Origin: Lumbricus rubellus
Taxonomy: Eukaryota > Annelida > Clitellata > Crassiclitellata > Lumbricidae
DNA: 64,000 nt
Assembly (NCBI GenBank): GCA_945859605.1
Contig: OX243824.1
Location: 5,758,313-5,822,312, forward strand
Direction: 5' to 3'
The translations under genes were made by a program, and so were the position numbers. The notes below the pieces were generated by a model, which was not told the origin of the DNA, did not search any database, and saw only the letters and a list, made by a program, of their open reading frames with translations. This document shows, in pieces, positions 41,234-55,296 of the stretch. Within the stretch, counting starts at the first letter, position 1, and each line of letters opens with the position of its first letter.

Positions 41234-41472
41234 CAAAGCAACAGTTACTGATGTTCTGCCGTAGCCTATATGCGAACTTCTTAGCTTTGTAAAGATGGAA
41301 AAGTGTAGAGCTATCTCATCTGTGTTAAATAATAACACGGCAAGACCAAGAGCAACGTATAAAAGCAATGGGCAATGATTCTTATACTTTCAAGTGTTCT
41401 TGATTAAAAGGTGTTTAAAACATCGCACATTACTTATATTTTTTGTCGCCGTTTAGGTGTGTATGTGTTGGT

Positions 41473-41838
41473 GAATTATTAGGCTTCATCACACAAATTA
41501 TTTTCATTTATATGGCGCCTTTTGAAGAACAATAATATTACTGTACTTTATTAATATTGCATTGTACTGTACTGAGTGGCATTGTTTAAGGGACACTTTT
41601 ATCTCCTTCTGCCTTTCCTACTCTTGTTCTTCTTCTCCTTATCCATCTTCTTTCCCTCGTGCATTCATGTACATCATGGATGAGCGGCATACGGCTTCTC
41701 TTGGTCATGTGCAGTTCCTGTGGTCCATTGGGGACCTTTGAACGAGCCCTTGCTATAATTATATGTCTCCCATAGCAGCATTGGACACCCTTTAGATATG
41801 TGTTTAATGCATTTTAAATATCGAGCTAACTTCGGCAA
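41473..41838. repeat. Interspersed repeat R1 (duplicate of 3,965-4,330)
   Basis: Identical by eye to the left copy. Confidence 0.6.
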
Positions 41839-42200
41839 TTTATAATGCTGTCAACGATCGTTCGTAATGCATAAGACTGTCCTACTGTTGCAGAAGGTAT
41901 TGGTTCGATTGTTCGGACTTCATCTTACCGATTATAATTATGATTATCTTCGTTTTTCTCTACACCACCGCGAATAGTTTTGGGAGAAAGATATACAGAT
42001 GACATGCGCAGTGCGAGAAATCTGTCTGCTCCACTGGAGCCTCTTACGAATCTTTAGGGTTCTAAAATGAGTACATCGACTGTACACTGTCGGTGGGAAG
42101 TTCATGCAATGATGGTAAGAGAATTGGCCAACAGCTGTGGTAGGCCGAGGCTGAGAAATATTAAGTCGTCTCTTTCTTAACTATGGCTGCGTCGAATAAT

Positions 42201-42323
42201 TTAGCACGGTGGCCTACTGCATGGTTAGAGCGTTCCAATTGTAACACATATAGTAAAAGTTCGATCCTTCTTTTCTGAGACGGTTACTGCGTCCGATCCT
42301 TTGAGCAAGTCCTTCACTCACAA
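42201..42323 (+). repeat. SINE family 2 (duplicate of 4,693-4,815)
   Basis: Identical by eye to the left copy. Confidence 0.65.
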
Positions 42324-42518
42324 TAATACTCAGAGCCACTGATTTTCTGCCGTATATATGCGAACTTCTGAGCTTTGGAAGGATGGAAAAGCATAAATAT
42401 GCAGCGGTATCGCTAACGTATCTGAATTTAAAAAATCCCTCAAGACGGAACAACACAAAAAAGCAATTGACATCGAATACCTTGTAGTTTTATGTTATTA
42501 CTATTAAAAGGTGTTTAA

Positions 42519-42759
42519 CCCTCGGGCTACCAGGGGATGGTGGTATCCACCCCCCCCCCCACCTACCTAGGTTTTTTCGATTTCAAACTTTTTCCGTATG
42601 GAATAAAAAAAATACCTCTTAGGTAGCTGTAAGAATTCATTTTCGCACATTTTGAGGTAAAATGTGAGATGATACCTCACACCGTTAAAAGGTTATACCC
42701 ATTATAATACCCGAGGCACCAGGGGGGGACCAGGGGGGGGGGTGGATACCACCCCCCTT
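42519..42759. mobile_element. Degraded TTAA-type element (duplicate of 5,011-5,250)
   Basis: Same truncated right side; one homopolymer length differs. Confidence 0.55.
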
Positions 42760-42770
42760 AGATTTTTCTT

Positions 42771-42907
42771 CACTCACAAATGCTCAGCGCTTCGGCGTGA
42801 AACTCCGATGCAGTGTCCGCTCTGCATTCGGGAGCGCCTCTGAGTAGCGAGAGAGAGCTTGAAGAGGCGCGATAACAAGTGCACATACAAACAAGCAAAC
42901 AAACAAA
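42771..42907 (+). repeat. SINE family 1, 3' half (duplicate of 5,262-5,398)
   Basis: Identical by eye to the left copy. Confidence 0.8.
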
Positions 42908-42958
42908 CTTTCATAGTAGCATTCGACACCTTTCAAATATGGGTCTAATGCATTTTAA

Positions 42959-43446
42959 CCCTCGAGTGCCCAAAGGGGGGGGGTCCGACCGGACCCCAGG
43001 CCTGTTTTTCCCGGATAACTTTTTAAAGGCTATGGATCTGCAGAAATGCTTTTAGGTATTCCTAGACCAACCATTTGGGCATAGAATGGTACATGTATAT
43101 TTTGCGTGAGTATTGCCCTACCCTGTACCCCACAAACACAGCATATACTAAGGGTACCGCAAGATATGCGGCTGATATTCATGCAAGCGTATAGGCTTCC
43201 TTCGGTAAATAACGCAAGCAAGCATAAAATATGTCACGAGATTATTACACTATTATTTTACACCAGGTGGTGCAATTGTAATATAAGATACATCAATCGA
43301 TTGCGAATTCATTTGGGATTACATAGAACTAAATTCTGTAGCGATATTCCAATCCCTTCTCAAGATATTAACAAAAACCGCTGGGGTCCGCGCGGACCCC
43401 CTCCTTGGGCCTTCGTGTACCAAAAAATACCTTGGGCACTCAAGTG
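42959..43446. mobile_element. 488-bp TTAA-type MITE (duplicate of 5,450-5,937)
   Basis: Same ends, TTAA flanks and palindromes; presence in both copies dates the insertion before the duplication. Confidence 0.85.
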
Positions 43447-43903
43447 TTAAATATCAATCTAACTTCAGGAAATTATATTAGACACTGCGCGTCATTGAAT
43501 ATAATAATTACGTTGTGCACATGACTATTACCGTAGGCATTGAAATGCCTTCATCATGATACCAGTGAATGGCAATGATCTTCTTTTACCTCAACCGCTA
43601 ATCATAAATTTCAGAAAATTGCTTTTGTGTAGTCTACTCCTTTCTATAGCGATTGCACGTGAGATGAGCAAATTTAACAAGAAAATATGTATTCTTTTGC
43701 ATCACAAAACTTCTTCAAATACGTTGTTTCAGTCTCGGCGAAACTCTTTTTACGGGGGAGACTTTGTGTGTGTATTTGCTGTTTAACCCTCATCCTACCA
43801 ACACATTTTACATACGTTGTTTACCAACTGGGGTCCGAACGGACCACAAACATATACATACGTACTTGTATATATAGGCAAACTAATACATATAATTGCA
43901 TGT

Positions 43904-45009
43904 ATATATGTAGCCTATGCATGTATGTATGCATGTTTGTATAAATGTATGTATGCATGTATGTTTGTAGGTATGTATGTATGTATGTATGTATGTATGC
44001 ATGCAGTGATGCATGTACAATGTATGTATAATATGCATGTATATGTAATACTATGTATGTGTTTGTGAATGTATGTATGTATGTATGTATGCATCACACA
44101 TACATACATGTACATACATGAATACATACATACATACATACATACATGATACATACATGCATACATCATGTATGTATGTATGCACGTATGTATGTATGTA
44201 TGTATGAATGTATGTATGTATGCATGTATGTATGTATATATGCACCGTATGTATGTATGTATACATACTTTTTTCATACATATATACGCACATACATACA
44301 TTGTGTATGTATATGTGTATGTATGATATGCATACATACATACATATATACAATACATACATACATGCAATACATACATGCATTATGTATGTATGTATTG
44401 TATGCACATGTGTATTGTATGTATGTATGTATGCATGTATGTATGTATGTAAGTATGTATGTATGTATGTGTGAATGTATGCAAGCAGTATGTTTGCACG
44501 AATGTCATTATGCATGCACGTAAGAATGTGTGAATACACATGCATATGATTGCATATAGGTACGTAAGTATGTAAGCACGTTCGTACATACATTACATAC
44601 ATACATTCATGCGTACATACATACATGCATACATACATGCTTACTACATACACACATACATACAAACATACATACATTCATACGTAGCTACATGCATCAA
44701 TATACATATTACATACACACATGATGAGCAGACAACTATCAAACATGCGGGTATTCGTACTTGAATGGATGCATGTATGTTTGTATGTGTGTGTATGCAT
44801 GTATGTTTGTATGTATGCTTGCATGTGTGTGCATATTTGCATGTACTCATGTCTGAATATATGTTAGTATTCAGCATGCATATATTCATGCATGTCGTTT
44901 TGCTTTTATGTACATACGTTCGTGATATATGAATGTGTGCATGTACGTTTGTATGTATGTTTGTGTGTATGTTTGTATATATGTATGCATATATTTTTGG
45001 GTTATGTAC
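43904..45009. repeat. (ATGT)n/(ACAT)n block (duplicate of 6,395-7,500)
   Basis: Same length as the left copy. Confidence 0.95.
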
Positions 45010-45014
45010 ATGTG

Positions 45015-45235
45015 CGGAGAATGAGAACGTGCTTCGGCGATCGTGCCTTCTCGGTCGCTGGTCCTCGTTGCTGGAACAGTCTTCCTCTCGCTATCCGATC
45101 AGCAGGCTCAGTGGACTCTTTTAAAGCCAGGCTAAAATCACACTTGTTCGCTAGGGCTTATCCGGTGTAGCTGGTTTTCTGTAAGGCGCCCTTGTAACGG
45201 CATGGCTGTGTTACTGCGCCATATAAATCGTCGTA

Positions 45236-45266
<31 letters not shown>
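45015..45266 (+). pseudogene. 5'-truncated LINE 3' end (duplicate of 7,506-7,757)
   Basis: Same C-terminal frame (stop at 45,170) and (ATT)n tail. Confidence 0.88.
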
Positions 45267-45267
<1 letters not shown>

Positions 45268-45957
45268 ATAACATTACCTTGACGAATTGTCCTTTGAAAA
45301 ACAGTCCTAGAACCCAAATCTTGTAGTGCAAAGTTGCAGAAATCGAGCTCTACATTGGCTAAAAGGCTGATACTTAAGATTTTTTACGTTGGGGTCCGTT
45401 CGGACCCCAACAGAAAAAAATTAATTAAAAATTCAAAATAATTTTTATCAAAAAAGTAGCTACAGCATATCATGTAGGACAGACCTCTAGACAAATTCAT
45501 AAAATGCCGACTCTTAATCATTTATTGCAAAAAAGTTGCACAGCAGTTTATGTGCTTGGGGTCCGAACGGACCCCACTTGGTAGGATGAGGGTTAACGTC
45601 ACTGTGTGGTAACAAAGACCATTAGCGACGCCCTCCTTCTTTATCCAGGCCTGGGACTGGCCCTGGCAGAGTGCAACCAGCGACGGGCGGTGAGTCTTTA
45701 TATCAAGGAACATGAAGTAAATAATTGAACTCTTATTAATAATCTAAAGCATTAAGACATTGGACACGGTTCAAACTGCGAGTAATTATTGCACGATGAA
45801 GTAACAATTTTAAGGTGTCTAAAGAGATCTTGATTATACTTTAATTTCCGACACTGTGTTAACAAAGATCATTAGGGTCGCCCTCTTCCATTATCCATGT
45901 TTGGAACTGGCACTATATATATGAGAGCGCAAACGGTGGTGGAGCAATTGCTATATA

Positions 45958-46159
45958 ACTCTCCTTTAAAGATCAAGATCACTACTCAGAGGTGCTCTCG
46001 ACTGCAGCGCGGAAACTGCATCGGAGTTTCAGGCCAAAACGCATGAGCAATTTGCGAGTGAAGGACTTGCTAAAGGTCCGTACGCGGCGGTTTGAGGTGG
46101 ATTCGAACCTGCAATACTCTGTCTCCAATGCACCGAGCATTGTTCAGTGCTTGCAGAAA
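45958..46159 (-). repeat. SINE family 1 (duplicate of 8,449-8,650)
   Basis: Identical by eye to the left copy. Confidence 0.7.
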
Positions 46160-46705
46160 CATCCATTTAACCCATAGAGTACCGAGGTTGGGCTAAGCAT
46201 GTAGCAAGACAGTGGCAAATACATGTAGATTCGTATTATTGCGCTATAGAATGCTTAGAATTCAATGAAACATTGGTTTAAACTTTAAAGTAAGATGATG
46301 TCCCAGTTAACGCAAATATCGATGTATGCATGTACTCATGTTTACATATGTTATACGTCGATTGAATGGGATTTCTTCGGTAAAGAGCTAGTGCGAATAA
46401 ACCAAGGTAACTTAATACTGTTGCACCAGCTTGGCATTTTATTGCTTGCGTTTGTCAGTGCATTTAACGTCGAAATCAACTGAACATTTCTCCCGGTCGG
46501 ACAGACTGGCCAAAAGAAAAATCAGGAACCCAACATGCAGTATGAAACCTTTACAGTCTATTAATAAGCTAATTATTGTAGTATAGTTTAAGTTTAACGA
46601 TATTGTGTGATAGCAAATGAAGTCATTAGTAGGCTATATACTACTCCATCATCGAGGCTTGGGACTCGTACTGTCAGAGAGCTAGCAGTGGCGGAGTTCT
46701 ATTAA

Positions 46706-46776
46706 TCCCTTCCCTGGGGGGTTATATGCTTTAAGCCTGTTTTGGACGTATATATACGGCTTCCCCAGGGAAGGGG
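46706..46776. mobile_element. 71-bp TTAA-type MITE (duplicate of 9,197-9,267)
   Basis: Same inverted ends and TTAA flanks. Confidence 0.7.
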
Positions 46777-47098
46777 TTAAACGACCAACGCGATAGTCAA
46801 ACAGAGAAAATTCATAGTCATAATGCAGACATAATGGTTCGCGTCATTTACATTTCACTGGATAAACCGATTTAAAGGTGTCGAATACGCGCTTAAACTT
46901 CCAGTAGTAGTAAACAGTGTTTAGCGATATCTAATGGCGAGTTGGCCATCGATAATGCATTATTCTCTTTCTGGGTACAATCATGATCTTAAATTCCCAT
47001 TGTTTTCATAGTTGCTGTTCTGCAAAGAATCTTAGTAGAAGAACAAAGAAGAAGAACTGTTACAGTCTAACCCTGATAACGCAAGAAGTATGAAGTGT

Positions 47099-47344
47099 TA
47101 GCGACTTCATATTCTTAGTCTCGGCGTATGAGGGCGGGTTGCCAGTCTAGTCGTTTCCCTTGCAGCCTCGCCTCCCCACCGACAGCGTATACATGTAGGT
47201 CTGCGCACTCTTCACAGCCCATTTGGCAATGGGGCGCAGGTGGAGCAGAAATATTATCGACACGAATTTTTGCCCTGATTTGATTGAGATTTGAACCCGA
47301 ACCTCTCATTTGACAACCACTGGACCACCGAGCAACCCAAGATG
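47099..47344 (-). repeat. SINE family 3 (duplicate of 9,590-9,835)
   Basis: Identical by eye to the left copy. Confidence 0.75.
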
Positions 47345-47475
47345 ATCACTTATCAAGCTGCTTTTCACAGACATTAGCATAGCGAATACGATCAGCATCG
47401 CCATCCATGCTTGGGACTGGAGCTGCCACGGGTATGACAGTGGCGAGGTAAGCAAGGAAAATAAAACTACGGCTG

Positions 47476-47477
<2 letters not shown>

Positions 47478-47518
<41 letters not shown>
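47478..47518. repeat. (AT)n microsatellite (counterpart of 9,969-10,036)
   Basis: About 27 bp shorter than the left copy. Confidence 0.95.
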
Positions 47519-47527
<9 letters not shown>

Positions 47528-47740
47528 CACTTGTTATAGCGACCCTTCAAGCTCGCTACTCAGAGGCGCTCCCGATTGCAGAGCGGACACTGCATCGGAG
47601 CTTCACACCGAATTAAGCGCTGAGCAATTGCGAGTGAAGGATTTGCCCAAGGTCCGTAAGCGATGACTTGAGGTGGATTCAAACCTGCAACACTGCAGCT
47701 GCAAGGCGACGAACATACCCACTATACCACCCCGCCCCGC
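47528..47740 (-). repeat. SINE family 1 (duplicate of 10,045-10,257)
   Basis: Identical by eye to the left copy. Confidence 0.85.
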
Positions 47741-48087
47741 AATAATAGCACTTTCGATTACTTATGGTCATTTAGCCCTGCATTTAAGCCTAAGGTATAA
47801 ATTGCAGCGTAGTAAGAACTACATGTAACTCCGCCTCTGTTTGCACGCTGCCAGTGCCAGTCCCAGGCCTGGATAAAGGAAGAGGGTGTCGCTAATGGTG
47901 TTTGTTACCACACAGTAACGTTAAAAAGACCACGCCCAGAGTTACTCACGTTTGAGAATTACGACTAATTAACGGTTGGTTAAACACGATTTAAAGGGGT
48001 TTAAGGAGATTCTAATAATTATGCCCAGAGGCGCCTCAAAGCCATCACACGATCAGTAACTCCTTCTGTCTTTATTGTTAATTCTTT

Positions 48088-48487
48088 TGACTGTTCATCC
48101 TAGACCACTGCAACTCACTTATCTGGGGATTTCCGAAGCAACATCTTTCTCTCCTTCAATTGAACTTAAATGCTTCGGATAGACTCACAGCTCGACTCCC
48201 TCGCTGCAGTGCGTATATTCATATGCTTGAAGTATTGCACCATGGCTACCTTTCACTTCACGCATTCACTGCAAGATTCGGTATACATTCTCTGCCTATG
48301 GCCTCCATGACACAGCCGGGAATTCCCCTAAATACCTCTTTAAATTTAATGCAAAAGCCCTCATCTGCATCTTCCATCACGCTCAATGGGTTATGCAGAT
48401 CGTCTTGATCGTTTTGATCCAAGGAATAGGACTACTCTTGCCCAACATCGGGCGTTTGCTGTGATTGGTCCCTCCATTTGAAATGGC
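48088..48487 (+). pseudogene. LINE RT fragment (duplicate of 10,605-11,000)
   Basis: Differs from the left copy by a CCTA insertion near 48,296 and a C-to-A change near 48,425. Confidence 0.75.
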
Positions 48488-48501
48488 CTTCATCCAGTGG
48501 C

Positions 48502-48797
48502 GGCATGATACAAATGAATTTCATCTACATGGCGCCTCCTGAAAAATGACTTTGTTACAATTGCATTGTCTTGTACTGCGTAGCATAGCTTGAGGGACTC
48601 TTCATCTCCTTCCGTTTTCCTGCTCCTGTTATTCTTTTTCTCCTCCATCTTCTTCTTCTCATGCACGTAATGATGAACAGCAAGAGACCCCTTGGTCATG
48701 TCTGGTCTATTGAGGATCTTTGAACCAACCCATGATATGTCTTTCATAGTAGCATTGGACACCCTTTAGATATGCGCTTAATGCATTTTAAAAAGCA
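48502..48797. repeat. Interspersed repeat R1 (duplicate of 11,015-11,310)
   Basis: Identical by eye to the left copy. Confidence 0.6.
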
Positions 48798-49061
48798 ATC
48801 TAACTTCAGAAATTAAATATACATTGCTTGTGACTGAATGTGGGTTGTGCACCTGACTGTATGTAATACTAGGTATATTAGTGTAATAATTGCTATAGCC
48901 TTCATCATATACCAATTATCTTCAATTGCCTCAACAATTATTCGTTTAAAATAAACTATAGAATTTAAAAACAGATTTTATATTGTCTCGTTTCTTAGGC
49001 AAATGAATCCGCAAAACTGAACCTGCGGTTGGCGCACGGCCCCGGAGCCATGCTTAAAATC

Positions 49062-50176
49062 GGTAGCACGACATTTAATCCCGCGACACTTAATACCGCG
49101 ACAGTTAATGCCGGACACTTAGTCCCGGCGACTTTTAATCCCGCGTCATTTAATCCCGCGACAGTTAATCCCTGCGACATATAATCCCTGCGACAGTTAA
49201 TCCCGCGACATTTTATACCGCGACACTTAATACCTGTACACACGTGAGTACGAATATTTGTACGACTACTGTTGTCCACATAGCCAACTGTAAGTAGGGG
49301 TTTGACTATTGTTGTCCACATAGCCAACTGTAAGTAGGGGTTTGACTATTGTTGTCCACATAGCCAACTGTAAGTAGGGGTTTGACTATTGTTGTCCACA
49401 TAGCCAATTGGGTATGCCTACCTCTCTGCTCAGGTTTTCTGTTGTAGACCTACACCCACCATGGAAATGGTTTGACTGCATTAGCGCGAAAGGCGCTAGC
49501 TAACATGAAGTCGGCCATGGATGGCATCGGAGCCACTCCTTCTGCGTCTCAGGGCTCAGTTTCAGGAAATCTAGCCGATGACGTACTCATGGCGCTACCG
49601 CAGCGGTCATCAGTCAACCGAGCTCTGCAGCGCTATCGACGTAAACGGCTGGCGAAAAACAACGGAGGATTCGTATTTCCCGCTCTGCCGGTTGATCAGA
49701 ATTTCGACATACCGGAGTCTTTTAAAGAATTTGTTTTATTTGATTCTGGATTTGAGGAGAACAGACTTATAATACTGGGCTCCGACGTGCTCTTGGATGG
49801 CTTAGTTTTTATCAACATGTAGGCTACAGTTTTGATAATTTTTATTAGTGAATATTGCTGTGACTATTGTTTTTATCGAATTGTACACTTTTATAATATA
49901 TTACTGCAAAGGCTGAACTCTTTTTTAAACACAAAGTGAATATTGCTGTGAATATGCCTATTTAGAGAATTTAACTTCTTTTGTAAACGTTGTTTTACTT
50001 TCCCGGTATTAAGTGTCGCGGGATTAAATGTCGCCGGGATTAAGTGTCGCGGGATTAAATCGGTGCGGGATTAAGTGTCGCGGGATTAAATGGTCGCGGG
50101 ATTAAGTGTCGCGGGATTAAATGTCCGGTACTAACTGTCGCGGTATTAAGTGTCGCGGGATTAAGTGTCATGGAAC
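49062..50176. mobile_element. MULE-1 (duplicate of 11,575-12,689)
   Basis: Same 1,115 bp, with CTTAAAATC at 49,053-49,061 and 50,177-50,185, the same end arrays and the 40-bp tandem repeat at 49,272-49,407. Confidence 0.93.
49472..49822 (+). pseudogene. MULE transposase N-terminal fragment (duplicate of 11,985-12,335)
   Basis: Same 116-codon frame, first ATG at 49,505. It ends before any DDE-domain sequence. Confidence 0.6.
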
Positions 50177-50201
50177 CTTAAAATCTTAATGTGGCACTCT
50201 T

Positions 50202-50369
50202 ATTATCCTGTTATCCTTCGTCAAATACCTATTAGCCTTTCTACTTCTACTTCATTTCTTTCTCTTCTCAAAACTGTCTTATTCGACCGGGGTTGGACTG
50301 GGAGCGCTCCTGAGTAGTAACCTTGAAGGAGCGCTATATCAAATTCTCAGTAAATCAATAAATAAATTA
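50202..50369 (+). mobile_element. Short LINE insertion (duplicate of 12,715-12,882)
   Basis: Identical by eye to the left copy. Confidence 0.75.
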
Positions 50370-50457
50370 TTTGCCCATGCATGATGTAGGCTACTTTAAC
50401 ATACATCAAGATTCAAGACACAAGCAAACGCGCGCACATACTCACACCTACATGCAC

Positions 50458-51347
50458 ACATACTTTTCGCAAGAGTTCGCTGGAGTATAAGAAATTCTAT
50501 CGAACCGGCTGTCCAAGAGTATAAATAACTAAACGTATGAGCCGCGTCAGCTTTATTGCAATGAATAAAGCGCTTTAAAGGTGTCTGACACACGCTTGAA
50601 ATTCTAGTCGCAGTATACAGTGTTTAGCGACATCTAACAGCGTGTTGACCATTGATAATGCATATAATTATATTTTCTTTTTGGATACATGATCCTATAT
50701 CCATATAGTTGTTTTTAACGTTGCTGCTCTGCAAATAATCTCAGTAGAAGAACACAGAAGGTGAGCAGTCTAGCCATGATGATGCTACGAGTATGGATGG
50801 ATGGATCCGATTTGACCAGGGTGTATCACAACAGAGGCCGTTACCCTGGACAGAAATTTGTTCGGCATATTACAGCACTAATTATGAGCAAGGTACTAGA
50901 CCATGAAGACTACTCATGCTACGAGTATGAAGTGCTAGGGTATGAAGTGCTAGGGAATTCATATTCTTAGCCTCGACATATAGGTTCGGGTGTCCAGCCG
51001 TCTCCCTCGCCGTCTCATCCCCCCATCGACAGTGTAGGTCGGTGCACACATACTTTTTGCTAGAGTTCGCTGGAGTATAAGAAATTCTATCGAACCGGAT
51101 GTCCAAGAGTGTAATTAACTAAACGTATGAGCCGCGTCAGCTTTATTGCAATGAATAAAGCGCTTTAAAGGTATCTAACATACGCTTGAAATTCTAGTCG
51201 CAGTGTTTAGCGACATCTAACAGCGTGTTGACCATTGATAATGCATATGATTATATTTTCTTTTTGGATACATGATCCTATATTCATATTGTTGTTTTAA
51301 CGTTGCTGCTCTGCAAATAATCTTAGCAGAAGAGCAAAGATGATGAG
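50458..51347. repeat. Local tandem duplication (duplicate of 12,971-13,860)
   Basis: Both units and the R5 hairpin (50,816-50,849) are retained. Confidence 0.85.
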
Positions 51348-51637
51348 CAGTCTAGCCTTGATGAACGGTGTTTCTTTGGGGGGGGGGGGGGGGGGTAATT
51401 TCTGACGACCGTTTTTTAGTCGTCGGAAATGGTTGTTACCATTTTTCGCCTAATTTCATGTTTTTTCATTATGTGGTAGTAAATGCATTCTAGTATTTTT
51501 CACATTTTTCATTTCGGTGAGTGGTTTTATGGTTTTATTTCATGGTTTTTACCATAATGTGCTAGTAAAAGCGTTATATTATTTCTCACATTTTCAATTG
51601 GGGGGGGGGGGAGGGGGGTGATGGAGTTCAAACACCC

Positions 51638-51963
51638 AAAACACTCCCTAGCTACGGCCTTGCCGAAACAGATTCACCCTCCCCCCGTGTGGACTTTTTC
51701 CAGAATAAATTCTACCCCGGAGAGTTTATTGTCAAATAAAGTATACAGGGGAGAGAATAATTATTTCCTCCGTCTACGAAATAAAGTCTCCCAACGCGTT
51801 CAGCGTGAAGTTAAACCGTTAGTCTACGGTGCTAAATTATTTAACAAGAAAATATATTTTATACTTTTACATCAGAAAATTTCTTCCAATACGGAGTTTC
51901 AGTCACAGGGAACTCCTTTTCGGGTGAGCCTTTGTATATGGCGGGGCAACTTCATATCGTGAC
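51638..51963. repeat. Interspersed repeat R3 (duplicate of 14,150-14,475)
   Basis: Identical by eye; the G run before it is one base longer. Confidence 0.6.
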
Positions 51964-52167
51964 ACCGGCGTATAAGTAATAAATTGCGTAATTTGCAAAC
52001 TGCAATTATTTATTGCACACTAAACCAACAATTTTAAGGTGTCTAACGAGAGCGTGCGCTATATTGCGTTTTATTTTCAGTTTGAGATCATTAGCATCGC
52101 CCTACTCCATTGTCCATATTTGGGACTAGCACTGTGAAAGTGCAAACGGTGGTGGAGCAATTTCTAT

Positions 52168-54362
52168 ATAGCGCTCCGTCAAGATCAAGATCACTACTAA
52201 GAGGCGTCCCGACTACAGCGCGGACACTGAACCGGAGTTTCACGCCGAAACGTAGGAGCAACTGCAAGTGAAGGACTTGCTCAAGGTCCCTACGAGGCGG
52301 CTTGAGGTGGATTCGAATCTGCAACCCTCGGCTGCAAGGCAACGAACACACCAACTACACCACCGCGAATGGTATGAGATGTAGGCCCTACTACGAATTG
52401 TGAGGCGTCTGTCTGCTACACTGGAGCCTCTGACGAATATGGTTTTATTATGAGTACATTGATGGTACACTGTCGGTTAGGAGTTCATGCAAAGACGGTC
52501 AGATAATTATAGGCCACCAGCTGTCGTAGCCTCGTAGGCCAAGAATAAGAAAGATTAAGTTGCCTGTTAGCTTTAACAATGGTTGTGTCGGCCATTTAGC
52601 ACGTTGGCCTATTGGTTAGAGCGTCCCATTGTAACACGAGTTCGATCTTTCTCATCGGTGCGACGGTTACCGCGTCCGTTCCCTTGATCAAGTCCTTCAC
52701 TCTCAGTACTAGTCTAGTCAAAGCAACTGGTGTTCTGACGTATATATGCGAACTTCTCAGATCTGGAATGATTCTAAAACATAATATGAAACGGTATCGC
52801 AATCGTATCTGCTGTTACAGTTGAATAATAAATTTACAAGAGGACTGCCGGAGCAACAAATAAATGCAATTCACAGCAATTCTTATAGTTTCATGATATT
52901 CTGATGAAAAGGTGTTTAACTGAGTTAAAAATATTTCCTTCCAGTGTATGTATTCATGAAATTATTAGGACTTCGTCATACAAATTATCTTCATTTTAAT
53001 GGCGCATCTTGAAGAATAATTATTGTACTTTATTAATATTGCATTGTATTGTACTGCATGGCATTGTTTGAGGGACATTTCATCTCTTTCTGCTTTTCCT
53101 ACTCTTGTTATTCTTCTTCTTCTAAATCTCCTTCTCCCCATGCATTCATGTACATACATGTAAGAGATGAGCGGCATACGGCTTCTCTTGGTCATGTGCG
53201 GTCCCTGGGGTCAATTGGTGACCTTTGAACTATGTCCTTCATAGCAGCATTGGACACCCTTTAGATTTGCGTTTAATGCATTTTAAATGGCGATCTTCAG
53301 CAAATTATATCAAATATTGCTGGTGACTGAATATAAATTATGCACATGACTGTTACTGCAGGCAGTGTTTAAAGTGTAAGAGAATAAGTGCCTGAACGTT
53401 CTTTAACTTTCCAGTGTGTGCTGGAGAAATAAGTGGCAGGACGGCGTTCAGATTTGAAAAGACGTGCGTGGACACCATGTGAGAGTGCAAACGGAGCAAT
53501 TGCTATATAACGCTCCTTCAATATCAAAATCACTACTCAGACTACAGCGCGGACACTGAAACGGAGCTTTAGGCCAAAACGCATGAGCAATTTGCAAGTG
53601 AAGGACTTGCTCAAGGTCCGTACGCGGCGGTTTGAGGTGGATTCGAACCTGCAATCCTCTGTCTCCTATGCACCGAGCATTGTTCAGTGTTTGCAGAAGC
53701 ATCCGTGTAACCCCTAAAGTACCGAGGTTGGGCTAAGCATATAGCATGTTGCAAACAGTTTCATATTGCGCTAGCAGCAAATATGCTGTATAGTCACAAA
53801 GACGGAATTGTTTATCTATATTCAGGGTAGGGATTGTATATGCAGCAGCGACTAAATTATCAATTTTTGAGCCATCTGTATATAGGTGCGTATAATTATT
53901 ATGATAATTATATGTTTATATGTTCTAATGATAAAAGTTGTAAAATTTCAGGATTGTCGTGTATTTTTATTTACTTCTTTACGAAATGTGCATGCAACTT
54001 AGTCGCGTCATTTATATTTCAATTGATAAACCGATTTAAAGGTGTCGAACACATGCTTAATATTTCTTCTTCTTCTTGCCAAATCTAATGGCGAATTGAC
54101 CATCGATAATGCATATTCTCGTTCAGGATACAATCATTATTCTAAATTCCGAATGTTTTAATAGTTGCTGTTCTGCAAAGAATCTCAGTGGAAGAACAAA
54201 GAAGGCGAATAGTCAAGCCCTGATGATGCAAAAGTATGAAGTGCTAGCGACTTCATATTCCTAGCCTCGGCATATTATAAAGTGGGTGGTCAGTCGTCTC
54301 CCTCGCCGTCTCATCTCCCCACCGACATTATAGGTCGGTGTGCTCTTCATAATAACCGAGTA

Positions 54363-54416
<54 letters not shown>

Positions 54417-54463
54417 TATCAATTTTTTACGGACATCTTGTGGGGCGCGGTGGTGTAGTGGTG
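52168..54463. repeat. Duplicate of the internal paralogue 14,680-16,975
   Basis: It contains SINE1 (52,171-52,368), SINE2 (52,596-52,703), R1 (52,968-53,298), SINE1 (53,506-53,700) and an AT run (54,360-54,412). One visible substitution is near 52,449. Confidence 0.85.
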
Positions 54464-54672
54464 GACATCTAGCTCTACATTCAATGTATAAATTGTGGCG
54501 TATTTGGACCAGTTACTCACGTTTGAGAATTACGACTAATTATCGGTTGATGAGAAAACGTTTTTAAGGTGTATTTGGAGATCCCAATAATTATGCTCAG
54601 AAGCGGCTTGGAGCCATAACACGATCAGTCTCTTCTTCTGTCTTTATAGTTATAGCTCAGTCGCTTGACTGC

Positions 54673-55282
54673 TCCTCCGAGACCACTGCAACTCACTTCT
54701 CCTTGAATTCCTGAAGTAACGTCTACCTCCCCTTCAATCGGTCCTAAATGCTTCGGATGCATTAGATCGACTCCCTTATTTGTTTTGCGTATATTTACAT
54801 GTATATGCTTGAAGTAAAATAATGTAGGCCCTACTGTACAGTAACTGGCTACCTATCATTTCACGCATTCATTGCAAGATCCTCTGTCTGGTCTCCAAGA
54901 CAGCGTTGGGAAATGCCGCTAAACACATACGTATACCTTTCTAATTATTATGCAAAGCTCTCATCTGCATCTTCATCTCGCTCAATGCGTTCTGCTGATC
55001 ATATTGATATTTTTTGTTCCCAGGACTAGGACTGCTCTTGCCCAACATCGAGCGTTTGCTGTGGTTGGTTGCTCCATTTGGAATGCCCTCCATCACTGCG
55101 GGCTAACCAATGACTCGTTTTTCCTTATCAGTCTTTCGTTCCACATAATTATACACATTTATTTCCCCTCCCCCCCCCCCCATGAGTTTTTCGTGCTGAG
55201 GGCGCCTCTGAATAGTCTTTCTTCGAGTGGCGCTGTATAAATGTATAGATATACAGTACAATACAGTACAATACAATACAAT
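54673..55282 (+). pseudogene. LINE 3' region (duplicate of 17,185-17,790)
   Basis: Same RT remnants and (TACAA)n tail; a G-to-A change near 54,707 and a longer C run near 55,170 separate the copies. Confidence 0.78.
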
Positions 55283-55296
55283 GTCTAAGTACTTTT

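Larger units (their letters stand above)
43787..45592. mobile_element. 1,806-bp TTAA-type element (duplicate of 6,278-8,083)
   Basis: Same length to the base despite the long tetranucleotide block inside, so the two copies have hardly diverged. Confidence 0.9.
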